From Aspidapion aeneum (Eukaryota; Arthropoda; Insecta; Coleoptera; Brentidae), in assembly GCA_963576565.1 (NCBI GenBank), contig OY755038.1, forward strand, positions 140,422,206-140,486,205: a stretch of 64,000 nt of DNA. Direction: 5' to 3'. Every line of letters starts with the position of its first letter. Position 1 is the first letter of the stretch. Shown here in pieces: positions 10,609 to 21,441 of this stretch. The notes under the pieces were generated by a model, which worked only from the letters and a program-made list of their open reading frames with translations, was not told the DNA's origin and did no database searches. The translations under genes were made by a program, and so were the position numbers.

Positions 10609-12833
10609 TTGCATCAGAACCGATTAGATGAAAAATTAATAAACACAAATCACTCATTTGAAGAGATATATACAAACATAATAAAAAGCTTGAAGGAAGC
10701 AAGCAAAGAAGCTGTTGGATACCAAGATAATAGAAATAACAGGAAGATGTGGTGGACGGACAAAATACAGGAAATGGTCAAAGAGAAAAAACGCACATAC
10801 TTGAAATGGCTCAGTACTAAAGAGCAAAGAGATCTAGAAATCTACAGGGAAACCAGAAGACAGCTAAGAAATTTGATACGCACAGAAAAAGATTAAATGT
10901 TCTAGCGCAAGTGCCACGACATAAATACACACGTAGGAGGTAGGCAGAGTTCTGAAGTATGGAAATTCATTTCTACAGTAAAAAACCCAACAAAAGAAAA
11001 AGTAAACATTCAGTTAATAAAACCAGAACAATGGACAGAACACTACAAGGGACTGCTGCAGGAGACGAGACCCGAATATATAGCAGTCTCTCCGAGATAG
11101 TAGTACATGGAGAGGAAGTAATCATCGAAAAAGAAATGATAAAGAATAATATTAAAAAGCTTAAATCCGGAAAAGCTAGCGGACCTGGGGGAATATATGC
11201 TGAAATGCTCAAATATGGATCAGAGAAACTACTCGAAAATCTCACATATATTATCAATCAATGCATAAATGGACATCCAGTACCTAATGATTGGAAAATT
11301 GCATTTATATCCTCAATACATATAAAAGGAAATAAGCTGGATTGCAACAATTACAGAGGAATTTCAGTAACCAGTACTCTAAGTAGATTGTACGGTAGGA
11401 TTCTTAGAGATCTAATAGAGAATGATATTGATGAACAAGAAGAAGAAGAAGAGCAAAGCGGGTTTCGTGCAGGCAGATGGAGAGGAAGTAATCATCGAAA
11501 AAGAAATGATAAAGAATAATATTAAAAAGCTTAAATCCGGAAAAGCTAGCGGACCTGGGGGAATATATGCTGAAATGCTCAAATATGGATCAGAGAAACT
11601 ACTCGAAAATCTCACATATATTATCAATCAATGCATAAATGGACATCCAGTACCTAATGATTGGAAAATTGCATTTATATCCTCAATACATATAAAAGGA
11701 AATAAGCTGGATTGCAACAATTACAGAGGAATTTCAGTAACCAGTACTCTAAGTAGATTGTACGGTAGGATTCTTAGAGATCTAATAGAGAATGATATTG
11801 ATGAACAAGAAGAAGAAGAAGAGCAAAGCGGGTTTCGTGCAGGCAGATCTTGTAATGATAATATTTTTTGTCTTAAACATGTATTTGAGAAAAGGAGCGC
11901 CAGAAATATAAAGACTCATGTTACCTTTGTGGACCTACAAAAAGCATATGATACCGTTCCAGTAGAAAAATTATGGACAGTGTTAGAGCAAACTAATATC
12001 AATCAAACATACATAAAAACGATAAAAATCAAAAGGGTCAAAATCTAAAATTAAAATTGGAAATTAACTTTCAAAAGAATTCCTGGTAACAAAAGGCTTA
12101 AGACAGGGATGTTGTATCTCTCCAACTCTTTTTAAAATATATATCGAAGTAGCTCTAAAAAACTGGAAACGTAAAGTACACGGCATGGGAATACAACTGA
12201 ACGACCGATTTATCATATACACACTACAGTTTGCTGACGACCAAGTAATTGCGGCTAATGATAAAGAAGACATGGAGTATATGATGAGAAAGTTAACAGA
12301 AGAATACCAAAAGTGGGGATTAACAGTGAACGTGGACAAGACTTATGTATTGAAAACGAATGTAGTGAGTTAGTACTAGAAAATGGACAAACAATATCTC
12401 CATGTAATGAGTATGTATACTTGTGTGTCACCTTTGATAAGACAGGAACAGACTGTAAAGAATTGGAAAAAAGAATAGTAAAAGCAAAAAAGGTTATTGG
12501 ATGTCTTAACAGTGTTTTATGGAGCAGAGAAATAAAAAAGAATGTAAAATTTAACATATATGAAACAATGGTGAAAAGCACGCTGTTGTATGGAAAAGAG
12601 ACTTGTCGCGTAACAGAAAAATACAAAACAAAAATGGAAAGTGTCAAAATGGATGCAATAAGAAGATCAATGAGAATATCTAGAATAGATCATATAAGAA
12701 ATGAGATCATAAAAGAAAGAATGGGAATCGAGGGAATCATAACGGATGACATCACTGAAAGGCAACTGATATGGTACGGTCATGTACAACGGATGAACGA
12801 CGAGAGATTACCAAATCAGGTCCTAGAATGACA
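10609..12833 (+). pseudogene. RTE copy 1 reverse transcriptase, broken into several frames
   Basis: Frames at 10609-10896, 10959-11519, 11422-12048, 12185-12373 and 12313-12831 cover one RT. Seen in order: KKLKSGKASGPGGIYAEML, NNYRGISVTSTLSRLYGRIL, QSGFRAGRSCNDNIF, FVDLQKAYDTVP (motif A), FADDQVIAAND (motif C, FADD) and WYGHVQRMNDERLP near the C-terminus. After the stop at 12831 the GRRKRGRPKLEW tail follows. The 370-bp duplication repeats the fingers region and shifts frame (370 is not divisible by 3). Confidence 0.88.
11108..11847 (+). repeat. Perfect 370-bp tandem duplication inside the RT gene
   Basis: 11108-11477 and 11478-11847 are identical by eye, from TGGAGAGGAAGTAATCATCG to GGTTTCGTGCAGGCAGA. 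The two units share at most a few bases at the junction. The other long copy (32390 onward) has a single unit, so the duplication is private to this copy. Confidence 0.93.
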
Positions 12834-12985
12834 ACCAATAGGGCGCAGAAAAAGAGGGCGTCCTAAACTAGAATGGCAACAGTCAATCCAAAGATCAATG
12901 AGTCAAAAAAATCTGACAGAAGATTACTGTCAGGATCGAAGGAGGTGAAGAAGAGTAGAAAAACGTTCTAAACCGACATAGTAGT

Positions 12986-14407
12986 AGTATTGAAACAGGC
13001 TTTATATAAGGTCGTCCTTTATTTGTAACCTCATTTTTAAATGTCAAATGATCAGGTCGTTTAGGTTTTTGTAGATATATTTTTTAAATAAGAATATTTG
13101 TGGGGTGTTATTTTTGTAGGCGGACGGTAATACCATATAGCATAGATACCTTAACTTGGATATTTATTAACTACGGGAAAAGGAAGTCATTTTTGTACTG
13201 AAACAGCGCCTGTACTTTTTTATCATGAATTTTTTTGTATAAAACAATAATCACAAGAAAATGATGCAAAAAAAATCTCTAATAAAACATCTTTGGTTTG
13301 GCTGGTTGCGGCCCATCGAATTCGATTATGACTCGACGGCATATGAAGCAAAATAGTTTGCATGCATAAGCAGGCACAAGTGTACAGCGTGTCCCACTTT
13401 CTATGGGATTAGATGGGAAACTTGGCGACTAGGAAAGATATCCTTATCTTTCCTAGTCGCCAAGTTGCGGATTTCACCTCACTGTGTTCGTTTTTTAAGC
13501 TCTTAAAAATGGTGTTACCAGATTTTCGGCAAACTTGTAGTTATAATACGGGGAATGTTTGAAAATATTGTAATTTGAAGAAATATTTATATGTTGGTTA
13601 TTTTAAAAGATCTAGATATATTTGAATTCTGTAAAAATATGTTCATGTCAACTTGTTATAAGAAAAACAAAGAGGCTTTCAAAAATTTCGACTAAAGGTG
13701 TAGTTTTTACATATCGACATCATTTATAGAATAAAATTATAAACGGACCAAAATAAAAATTGATTTTGTGAAAGTATTAAAATTTTATATTTTGTTAAAG
13801 TAATTTTCTGTTTTTTAATAATGGATGACAGCGTCATTTTTTTCCTTAAAAAAGTAAGCTTGTAAATGTTTTCACCTAATAAAAATATCTTGCAAGATAA
13901 GAAAGGTATACAGGGTGTGTCAGACCACCCGTCCACTTTTTTTTCATCGAATACGCTGTTTTGTTTGTTGGCAGCTATTTTCAACTTTCATTGCCGAGCT
14001 ATTTGGTCCCATAGATTATTTTTTTTTTAGACGTGTGTGTTTTGGACTAAAGGGATGGGCTAAACTAAAGAATATTATTAACGTTTTAGAAAAAAAATGT
14101 TTGAAATAAAAGGTATATTTATTTCCTTGCGTAGAAGCCGTAACCGTTGAAAAATTATGCTCATGTAGGGTTTTTGAGTAAAAGTTAATCTCGTAAACAT
14201 TTTTACGGTCAGAACCGCCTTTTTTTGCACGATTATATTTCAGTGTACAACATAACAATTTTTTTCTTTAGCCATTTTAATAAAGTATCCATCCATTAAA
14301 GGAAATAGTTATTTTGCAATAGTTGCCATGGTTTCTTGTTTATTTCTAGACAAAATTCCTTTTATGTTAAATTGCTTTATTTTGAGCTGTCATGGAAACT
14401 GTGAGTG
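12986..14407. other. Noncoding stretch, no gene recognised
   Basis: AT-rich with many stops in all frames. It contains the perfect hairpin at 13419-13466, and a TACAGGGTGTG motif at 13909 of the kind seen at the ends of the mariner-type repeats elsewhere in the window. No gene supported. Confidence 0.6.
13419..13466. repeat. Perfect 22-bp inverted repeat with 4-base loop
   Basis: Arm AACTTGGCGACTAGGAAAGATA (first 20 bases AACTTGGCGACTAGGAAAGA) at 13419-13440, loop TCCT, exact complement at 13445-13466. The loop is too short for a usual microRNA precursor. It may be the junction of two inverted copies or a foldback remnant. Confidence 0.9.
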
Positions 14408-15069
14408 CTAAGCCGGGTACTTATTAACGAACCACGAGCATCGATCAACGAACGCGTTCTATTCGCTAATGTTGACGGCATTGTTCGGGGCTCGCAGCGC
14501 GATATCGAAACCTTAAATTAAAAGAAAGTACCCAGTAAATTTGAGACATAAATACACATCTCTTGAAAAAGTTTACCTACATAAATTCTATGTTTAAATT
14601 TAAAAAAAAACATTTAAAAAAAAATTGCCAAATCTATTTGTAATAGTTTACTTGTAAGAAAATAGCAAGCTGTCAGTCTTACTTTTTTACTTAAATTGCG
14701 AATATCTCAAAAACTAATCTATTAATTTTTGAAATAATATCAATGCTGTAAAGGAATAGAAAAAACTTTTTTAAACCAGGTATCACTTGACCCACTTTCC
14801 CTCTCTAAAGTCAAGAGGTCAAAGCTACCCCAACTAGGAGTCGATAGATATAAATATTTTAAGAAAATAAAAATAATGTGTCCAAGGATTTTTTCAAAAA
14901 TTTACTTTAAATACTCATAATGGCATCCCGTATACGTTTTCTGTGAGCATATTACTCTAAATTAAAATTGATAATGATGATGATAACGAAAATGAGTATA
15001 CGTATGTTTTATCGCTCCGCTTGTTTTGTAAAGAGTTTTTGCTTTTTTCTTTCTGGGTAATAAATTTTG

Positions 15070-15398
15070 TAGTATAAAATGGAAAATAAATATATTTTGT
15101 TAACCTTACTTTACTGATAACGGTAATTACCACTTATGATTGGACAAGCTAACCTATGCTCGTATTAATGCTAAAAACTGCACAGATGTGGCTTTACTCA
15201 GGCGTTGCGATCTGTATTGAGAGATGTTGAAGGAATAAGAACGAGATGCGCGCGCTCCCTTAAAGCGCCTCTAGCGGTAGATATTTAGGAATTACAAAAT
15301 GATAGCGGTAATGACACTCTACTAGGGTACGCGTATAAAATGTTATTTTCTAAAAAAAATTAAGAATAATATTTGCTTTTAACAAACGGCGATACATA

Positions 15399-15457
<59 letters not shown>

Positions 15458-16117
15458 CATTAAACTAGACTTATAGGGCAATATAATATTGAATTCGTAT
15501 GATACATTAGGTTATTTTGTTTTAGTGGATGCAAACTTATGATAACGGAGTATGACTTTTGGGCCAGTCTTCCACAAATATTAGCAATAAATAGCAACTT
15601 TAGCATCAAACTAAATGTGGTGCTTTAGAGCAATATTGGAAGCAATTTTACTTGTACAAGAAATTTTGTACATAAAATATATATAAAATGAAAAATAAAT
15701 ACTAATAAATGTTATTTACCTACTCATGATCGGACAAGCTTAACCAATGCACGTATTAACGCTAAAAACTGCATATAACAGATGTGGCTTTACTCGGGCG
15801 TTGCGATCTCTGTATTGAGAGATGTTGAAGGAATACGAACAATTCGCGCGCGCTCGTTTAAGATGCCTCTAGCGGTAGACATTTAGGAATTACAAACTGA
15901 TAACGGTAATTACGCTCTTCCAGGGTACGCGTTTAAAATGTTATTTTATAAAAAAAATTAGGAAATAATATTTGTTTTTAACAGGCGGCGATACTTATAT
16001 ATATAAACATTAAACTAGACTTATAGAGCAATATAATGTTGAAATTCGTATGATATATTAGGTTTTTTTATTTTAGTGATTGCAAACCTCTATCCGGTTA
16101 TGATAACGGAGTACCCT
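15070..16117. repeat. Two diverged direct repeats of about 450 bp
   Basis: About 15070-15560 and 15665-16117 share a long run of blocks: GATGTGGCTTTACTC, GTTGCGATCT, TGTATTGAGAGATGTTGAAG, CCTCTAGCGGTAGA and CATTAAACTAGACTTATAG, ending at TATGATAACGGAGTA. The left copy holds the long TA tract and the right copy only a short one. Offset between copies is about 560-590 bp. Function unknown. Confidence 0.8.
15401..15456. repeat. (TA)28 microsatellite
   Basis: Uninterrupted TA dinucleotides inside the left direct repeat; the paralogous site near 16000 has only about five units. Confidence 0.95.
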
Positions 16118-16211
16118 TTTTCAATAATGACCTAATACTTATACATGTTCTCTGGGTTATTTTGTCTGGTTCAGGCAATTTTTTTACGCTGCTGCTTGTG
16201 CGAGTCGGGCT

Positions 16212-16491
16212 CAGTGGCGAATCAAGGGGGGGCAGAGGGGCCTGGCCCTCCCCCCTCCTTGACATAAAACTTATAATTTTTAATTTCAGAAGAAAAATAA
16301 CTAATTCATAAGCCGCTATTTTTTTAAATTAAATTTAACTGATTTTACTCAAATTTTCGCCTGCGGCACATTTTATTTGCACATAGTGGTAAACTTTAAA
16401 GCTAATTCTTATTAAATCCCGTAAAAAAAATTATTTTGTGTTTTTTTCTTTCCTTGGCCCCTCCCCCCCGGACTTCCTGGATCCGCCACTG
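16212..16491. mobile_element. hAT-type MITE (280 bp) with 8-bp target duplication
   Basis: The ends are CAGTGGCGAATC (left) and the complement of GATCCGCCACTG (right), the well-known hAT MITE terminus. A perfect 8-bp direct repeat GTCGGGCT flanks it (16204-16211 and 16492-16499). G/C-rich subterminal runs follow on both sides and no frame is present. Nested in the 14411-16804 element. Confidence 0.95.
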
Positions 16492-16807
16492 GTCGGGCTT
16501 ACCGGCAAAGCCATTTTGTTTTAGACTAGTAACATATAAACCACGCATCTTCTTTTAAATGTTTTTCAAATAGTCTTTGTTTTTTGGATCCCATATAACA
16601 GGTCTATTCCTGTAATTTTCAAATCATTCAATTCAATTCAATCATCATTCATGGTATTTTTTTTTATTTGAAGCGCATTAAACGACGACCGCCTATTGGC
16701 TCGTCGGGAATGGCTTGTTGCGCGCTGCGATCATACTTTTTCACGTCTACATTAGCGAATTATTCGAGGCTCGAGGCTCGTGGCTCGGTAATGAGTACCC
16801 GGCTCTA

Positions 16808-17620
16808 AATAAAGATTGCCTAATCAGCAACGAAAACGCTTTAAAAGCTGCTTAGAAACGGCATACAGCTGCAATAGCTATTTTGCTCTCAGCTTTGCTT
16901 TTAGAGGGTTTTGGCAGCTGCTTTTGAGCAATTTGTATTACTTGGGCGTTAGGGTACGTTGGCGATCAATTGACAATGATTAGGTTTTACATTCTCTTGG
17001 ATTCCAGGAAAGAGGTCAGGAGAGTATGTTTAAAAAAAATATATTAGAATGAGACCATTACTTTCTTCCTGGTAGGCGATTGAATGTACTGCCTAAAAAT
17101 TCTTAAATATTTTGGTATATTTCTTCATTTTGGGGGCGTATCTTTCCAATGATAGTACTTAGGTAACACGAAGATTTCTTGTTTGATAGGTCATTTTATG
17201 AGCTTTAAATTAGCTTTTTACTATTATTTTTTTTTAAATTAACACTTTCTGAGGGAAACGGCTAATAAATAAATGGATCCGTAATGGATCTGATACCTTC
17301 CTAGCTAGCCTATTAGCCCACTTCATATCGGCCTTAAAAACAGTTTTTGTAATTATCTTACAAACTAAATTTCTTACGAAGTTTTTGGTTATAACACAAA
17401 TTATTGAGCAAATTGCAGTCTACTATATACCGGAAACCGCATATTGATACGACGCTCCGTTAAAAAGTTAACATTTTTTTGATTTTTCAATTGTCAAAAA
17501 ACATGGGAGGGAAGAATTATAGAAATCAGTTTGATGACTTGGTTGAGTTAATACCCTGAGAGTCTCTCGTTCTTGTATTAAGACACCGCAGACCTGCATA
17601 GATGAAAGTTTTCCAAAAAT
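16808..17620. other. Noncoding stretch with a small dispersed repeat
   Basis: No gene seen. 17422-17505 matches 53245-53330 (blocks GAAACCGCATATTGAT and TTAAAAAGTTA, then TGTCAAAAAAC), so it holds a fragment of a dispersed repeat. Confidence 0.6.
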
Positions 17621-17626
17621 TTTTGT

Positions 17627-17697
17627 ATGGCTTCGGTAGTTGTTTAGAATGTTTGCGTACAGAGCAAGCGATCCCGGGTTCGAGTCCCGGCCAAATC
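17627..17697 (+). repeat. tRNA-like SINE head
   Basis: A full T-arm is visible: stem CCGGG, loop TTCGAGT, stem CCCGG (17674-17690), which contains the RNA polymerase III B box GGTTCGAGTCC (17677-17687). An anticodon-like stem TTTGC/GCAAG and a degraded A-box region (GGTAGTTGTTTAGA) precede it. There is no matching acceptor stem and A/T-rich sequence follows, so a tRNA-derived SINE or tRNA pseudogene fits better than a functional tRNA. Confidence 0.7.
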
Positions 17698-17862
17698 AGA
17701 AAAACTTTTTTCCTATTTTTCTTTCTTTAATTTCACTTGTTGTTTAAAGTTATGCTCATGTTGCAATTTGTTCAGGTTACGGTCTATTGTTTTGCTATTT
17801 TCAGTGGACTATAAATTTAACTAATGGCTTTTATTTATATATATTTTATTTAATTATTGTAG

Positions 17863-18079
17863 ATTTTACTTATCCCAAACCTTGGATCCAAAAATTACGT
17901 GGAAAAAACCGGAGCTCAATATTTTTGCTTGCGCATTGCCGACAAACGAAGTAGTTGTTGGTGGAGTTTATCTAAGAATATTTGTTGAGAATCCTTCTTG
18001 GACCTTAAGAAGGCCTAAGGAGTTCCTGAATGATTTAACGGATACTTGTTTAACTTGTATGTCAAATGATAAGGTTAAT
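17863..18079 (+). CDS. Candidate host exon resembling DNAJC13/RME-8
   Basis: The open reading spans about 72 codons and carries GGVYLRIFVENPSWTLRRP followed by KEFLNDLTDTC. I recognise this as close to a conserved segment in the C-terminal half of DNAJC13/RME-8, a J-domain protein of early endosomes that works with Hsc70 in endosomal sorting. A T-rich acceptor (TTTAATTATTGTAG) ends at 17862 and a consensus donor GTAAGT starts at 18080, so the piece looks like one internal exon of 217 bp starting in phase with one leading base. No adjacent exon is recognised in the window, whose flanks are all repeats. It is either a real exon between very long introns or an isolated gene fragment. The match is from memory, not a search. 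Confidence 0.5.
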
Positions 18080-18515
18080 GTAAGTATTTTTGTCAATTTT
18101 TTTCGAACCGATCCAATCGGAAATTAATTACTGCGACTTTTTTTTTAGAAAATATTGAGCAATAAAAATCGATACCGCCGGCAACTTGCGATCAATAGGA
18201 AAAAAGTTTCAGGGATAATTTTGCACTAGTACAATTGCCGGTTATTTATTATATTTATATTTATTGTATTCTATGTCAGGTAGAGTATTTTGACATATTT
18301 ATATCAATTACTTTCAGTTTAAGCATTTTGTCATTTCTTTAATAATTAAAAATTATCCAATATTTTCTTTAGGAAAAAGTCTGCAGTATATCCCGCGTTC
18401 ATAGCAAATAGTCATTATAGTAGACTAAATTTGTAGGGTATTTCAATAAAAAACTAGCTAACATTAAAAGCTAAATTTTCAATCGAGGATCCCCTGATTT
18501 CCGGCATCGGAATCC

Positions 18516-19255
18516 AAGATGGCGGCTGCCAAAGTTAAGAAAAAAAAATGAATATCCTGTTTTAAGACAAATTAAATTAATTTTGACAAACTTACTTTAA
18601 GTGGGACCTACTTCATTCAAAAATTTTAAAAAAAATTACACCTGTCACTTTAAAACAAGATGGCGGCTATATTTTAAAAAAATCGTTTTGCTTCGATATT
18701 TTATTTATTTTTTGCGCGATATTTATTTTTAATACCTCATATTAAAGCCACTGACCAGCTGTTTAAACCTAATGAAAAAAAGTTATTAGTTTCTCAGCGG
18801 ACACAAAGATGGCGTTTAATATGTCAAAAATAAAAGAGACCTTTATAACCTGTAGACCAAATTAAATAAAAAAAAACTTTTTTTTGGATTTTATCAATAG
18901 TAAGCCAAGTTTTGTAAAAATTTCAAAAAAATTACAATTACATTAAAAATTTTAAGATGGTGGCCGAAGTTCAAATAAAAAAGTTATTTCTTTGTTCTTG
19001 TTCTTGCCGAACTAGTATTGCCGTGTAATATATCGATTTATACTAAATAGGGGTCGCCGATTTTAAATATTTCATCATAAATGACACATGTCTATTATTA
19101 ATCAAGATGGCGGCGTTCAAAATATAAAAACAACATTATCTTCTTGGTATGGTAAGTTTTTTTACGGAGATATGTAGTTTTATATTACTCTTAATTAGTT
19201 TTAGGTCATAATGTACAAAAATAATATAATTTATTTATTTTTTAAAGATGGCGGT
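18516..19255. repeat. Six AAGATGGCGG-type motifs at 141-150 bp spacing (left arm)
   Basis: The motif occurs at 18516, 18657, 18806, 18954, 19104 and 19245 with spacings of 141, 149, 148, 150 and 141. Four copies read AAGATGGCGG in full; 18806 has GGCGTT and 18954 has GGTGGC. Sequence between motifs is also loosely repeated. The right arm has the six complements (CCGCCAT-type, near 21839, 21967, 22117, 22270, 22423 and 22562). The motif equals the mammalian YY1 consensus; fly Pho binds a GCCAT core. Confidence 0.85.
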
Positions 19256-19635
19256 CGCGAAAGTAAAAAAGAACATTTTTGTTTATTTTTTCGAAATTTA
19301 ACAGAAAAAATTGGAAAAACAAGACATCTCGGTAAACAAAACACAGATATTTTAAAAATGTCAAAAAAGTTGACATATGTCACGTACCGGGGATTTGATT
19401 GAATTGACCATATTTTACTTAATAGCTATCTCTGTTAATATTAATCTAACAGTAATGTTTAAATAAGCAATGTTAAATAATTTTTTCTAAGTCATCAGAA
19501 TCTGATGTCAAAAATGACATATGTCATACACTTGTCAAACTTCTGACATATTGTTTATTTTTTTAAATAAAACACCCTGTATATAATTTTTTAAGTTGAT
19601 AAGACTCGTTTTTTTGATTTCAAAAATATATAATA

Positions 19636-19774
19636 TGTTGACATTTAGAGCAGCCGTTATTGAAATATTTGCATTTTAATAACCTAAATAAACAATAAGG
19701 ATGTTGCCATTTTGTTAATGAACATAATTTTTAAAATGCAAATATTTCAACAACGGCTCGACTAAACGTCAACA
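19636..19774. mobile_element. 139-bp mariner-type MITE
   Basis: Ends TGTTGACATTTAGAGCAGCC and the complement of its right end TGTTGACGTTTAGTCGAGCC pair over about 42 bp. TA dinucleotides flank it (19634-19635 and 19775-19776). Non-coding. It lies exactly at the inner edge of the left palindrome arm. Confidence 0.85.
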
Positions 19775-20053
19775 TATCTGAGGGCACGGCAGTGCCTCGC
19801 CAAGTTAGCGCGCCGTAACCATCTTTTCCTGAAACATTTCAGCCGATATTTGACCTACCTAAAACTCTACTTCGGAATGAGCTACGAATCTCAAACTTTG
19901 CACAGTCGTAGATCTCCATGGAGTTAACAACCCCTCCAAGTTTCATGGAATTCCATAAAATAGTAAAGTAGTTACGAAATTTCAAAAAACGTCGAAATTG
20001 CCACTTACTCACTGACTCACTCATGTATAGATCATCAATATTCTACTATACTT

Positions 20054-21000
20054 CCAGACATGCTACAAAGCTGAAATTTGGCTGACTGATAGAAATTATG
20101 ACCAAACCCCTGGAAAAAATCAAAAAACCCCAAAAATTTAATTTACTCCCCTCCCCTATACATTTAAGGTTATGTAAAAGTAGCATCGCCCACTTCCAGA
20201 AATGCTAGAGAGTTGAGCTTTGGTAGACTGATAGGAACTATGATAGAAATATAGGAAAAAATAAAAAAACCCCAAAATTTTAATTTACTCCCCTCCCCTA
20301 TACATTTAAAATTATGTAAAAGTAGCATTGCCTATTTCCAGACAAGCTAGAGAGCTAAGCTTTGGAAGACCGATAGTAACTATAATAAAGTTATAGAAAA
20401 AATTAAAACACCCCAAAATTCTAATTTACTTCCTTCCCCTATAAATGTAAAGTTATGTAAACGTAACCCTGCCCATTTCCAGAAACGCTAGAGAGCTGAA
20501 CTTTTTAAGACTGAAAGACAATATGATAAAACTATATGAAAAAATTTAAAAACACCAACATTTTAATTTACTTCCCTCTCCTATAAATGTAAATTTATAT
20601 AAAACTAACATTACCCACTTCCAGAAACGCTAGAGAGCTGAGTATTGGAATGCTGATAGAAATTATGATAGAACCATGGGAAAAAAATGTAAAAGTTCAA
20701 TATTTTCACTTACTCTCCTTCCCTATAAATGTAAAGTTATGTAAAAGTAACATTACCCAAATCCAGAAACGCTAGAGAGCTGAGCATTGGAAGACTGATA
20801 GGAACTATGATAAAACTATAAAACAAAATGTAAAAACACAACATTTTTAATTTATTTCCCTCCCCTATACATGTAAAGTTATGTAAAAGTAACATTGTGC
20901 ACTTTCAGAAACGCTCGAGAGCTGAGCTTTGGAAGGCTGATAGAAACTACGATAAAACCATGGACAAAAATTAATAAACCTCAAAAATTTAAGTAAGGCA
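20054..21000 (+). repeat. 142-bp tandem array, seven units
   Basis: The block CCAGAAACGCTAGAGAGCTG or close variants recurs at 20054, 20196, 20338, 20479, 20621, 20763 and 20905, a strikingly constant 141-142 bp period. Each unit also has CCCCTCCCCTATA-type and AAGTTATGTAAAAGTAAC blocks. Confidence 0.92.
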
Positions 21001-21102
21001 TTGCAAAAGTTTTGAACAATATTCCGCATATTTTACTACTTTAAAAATTAAGTATTATCCAATTTCTTTAAAAAAGAAGTGAAATCATAACAAAACCATT
21101 TC

Positions 21103-21441
21103 ATGTAAAAAAAAGCCAAGTACGCGAAAATGGCATTCCGTAAAAAGAATTGAGATAAAAGTAAAGCCAAGTTCTCCAATACAAATTTCAAAATGAAAGG
21201 TTCTTACTAGTTTGGAAATATTTTTCTAAACTTGGCTATTACGGCTGTAAATGACTCTTAGGCACAGTGCTAAATTGAACATAAAGAAGTTTGGCTGTAA
21301 TAGCAAAGTTTAAAAAAAACATTTCCAAACTAGTAAGAACCTTTCATTTTGAAATTTGTATTGGAGAACTTGGCTTTACTTTTATCTTAATTCTTTTTAC
21401 GGAATGCCATTTTCGCGTCCTTGGCTTTTTTATACATGAAA
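21103..21441. repeat. Palindrome with arms of about 145 bp
   Basis: The left arm starts CATGTAAAAAAAAGCCAAGT and the right arm ends with its complement (CTTGGCTTTTTTATACATG). The stem includes GGCATTCCGTAAAAAGAATT and CAAGTTCTCCAATACAAATT. The loop is about 44 bases. Present in both copies of the repeat family. Confidence 0.9.

Larger units (their letters stand above)
9740..12985 (+). mobile_element. RTE-like LINE copy 1 (5' part poorly preserved)
   Basis: An endonuclease-plus-RT LINE on the plus strand, related along its length to 31372-33838 and, at its end, to 56768-57195. The 5' limit is uncertain: weak endonuclease-like reading (NIDILVFGIAD) begins near 9750. The 3' end shares GAAAAACGTTCTAAACCG with the other copies, near 12985. 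Several stops and frameshifts and a 370-bp internal duplication make it inactive. Confidence 0.85.
14411..16804. mobile_element. 2.4-kb TIR DNA transposon, non-coding, class unassigned
   Basis: The left end AGCCGGGTACTTATTAACGA and the complement of the right end AGCCGGGTACTCATTACCGA agree, and similarity continues for about 65 bp through CCACGAGC and TTCGCTAATGT. A 3-bp repeat CTA flanks the ends (14408-14410, 16805-16807). No transposase frame is visible. A 3-bp duplication would fit PIF/Harbinger-like or related classes, but this is inference. It contains a pair of direct repeats, a (TA)n tract and a nested hAT MITE. Confidence 0.78.

Noticed and set aside
11412..11627. Two identical minus-strand frames in the RTE region (also 10973-11257)
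   Set aside because: Antisense shadows of the duplicated RT segment.
14480..14520. CpG-rich patch as a host promoter
   Set aside because: It is the subterminal part of the 14411-16804 TIR and is mirrored at 16700-16800.
17627..17697. Functional tRNA gene
   Set aside because: T-arm is perfect but no acceptor stem pairs and the A box is degraded; a SINE head is more likely.
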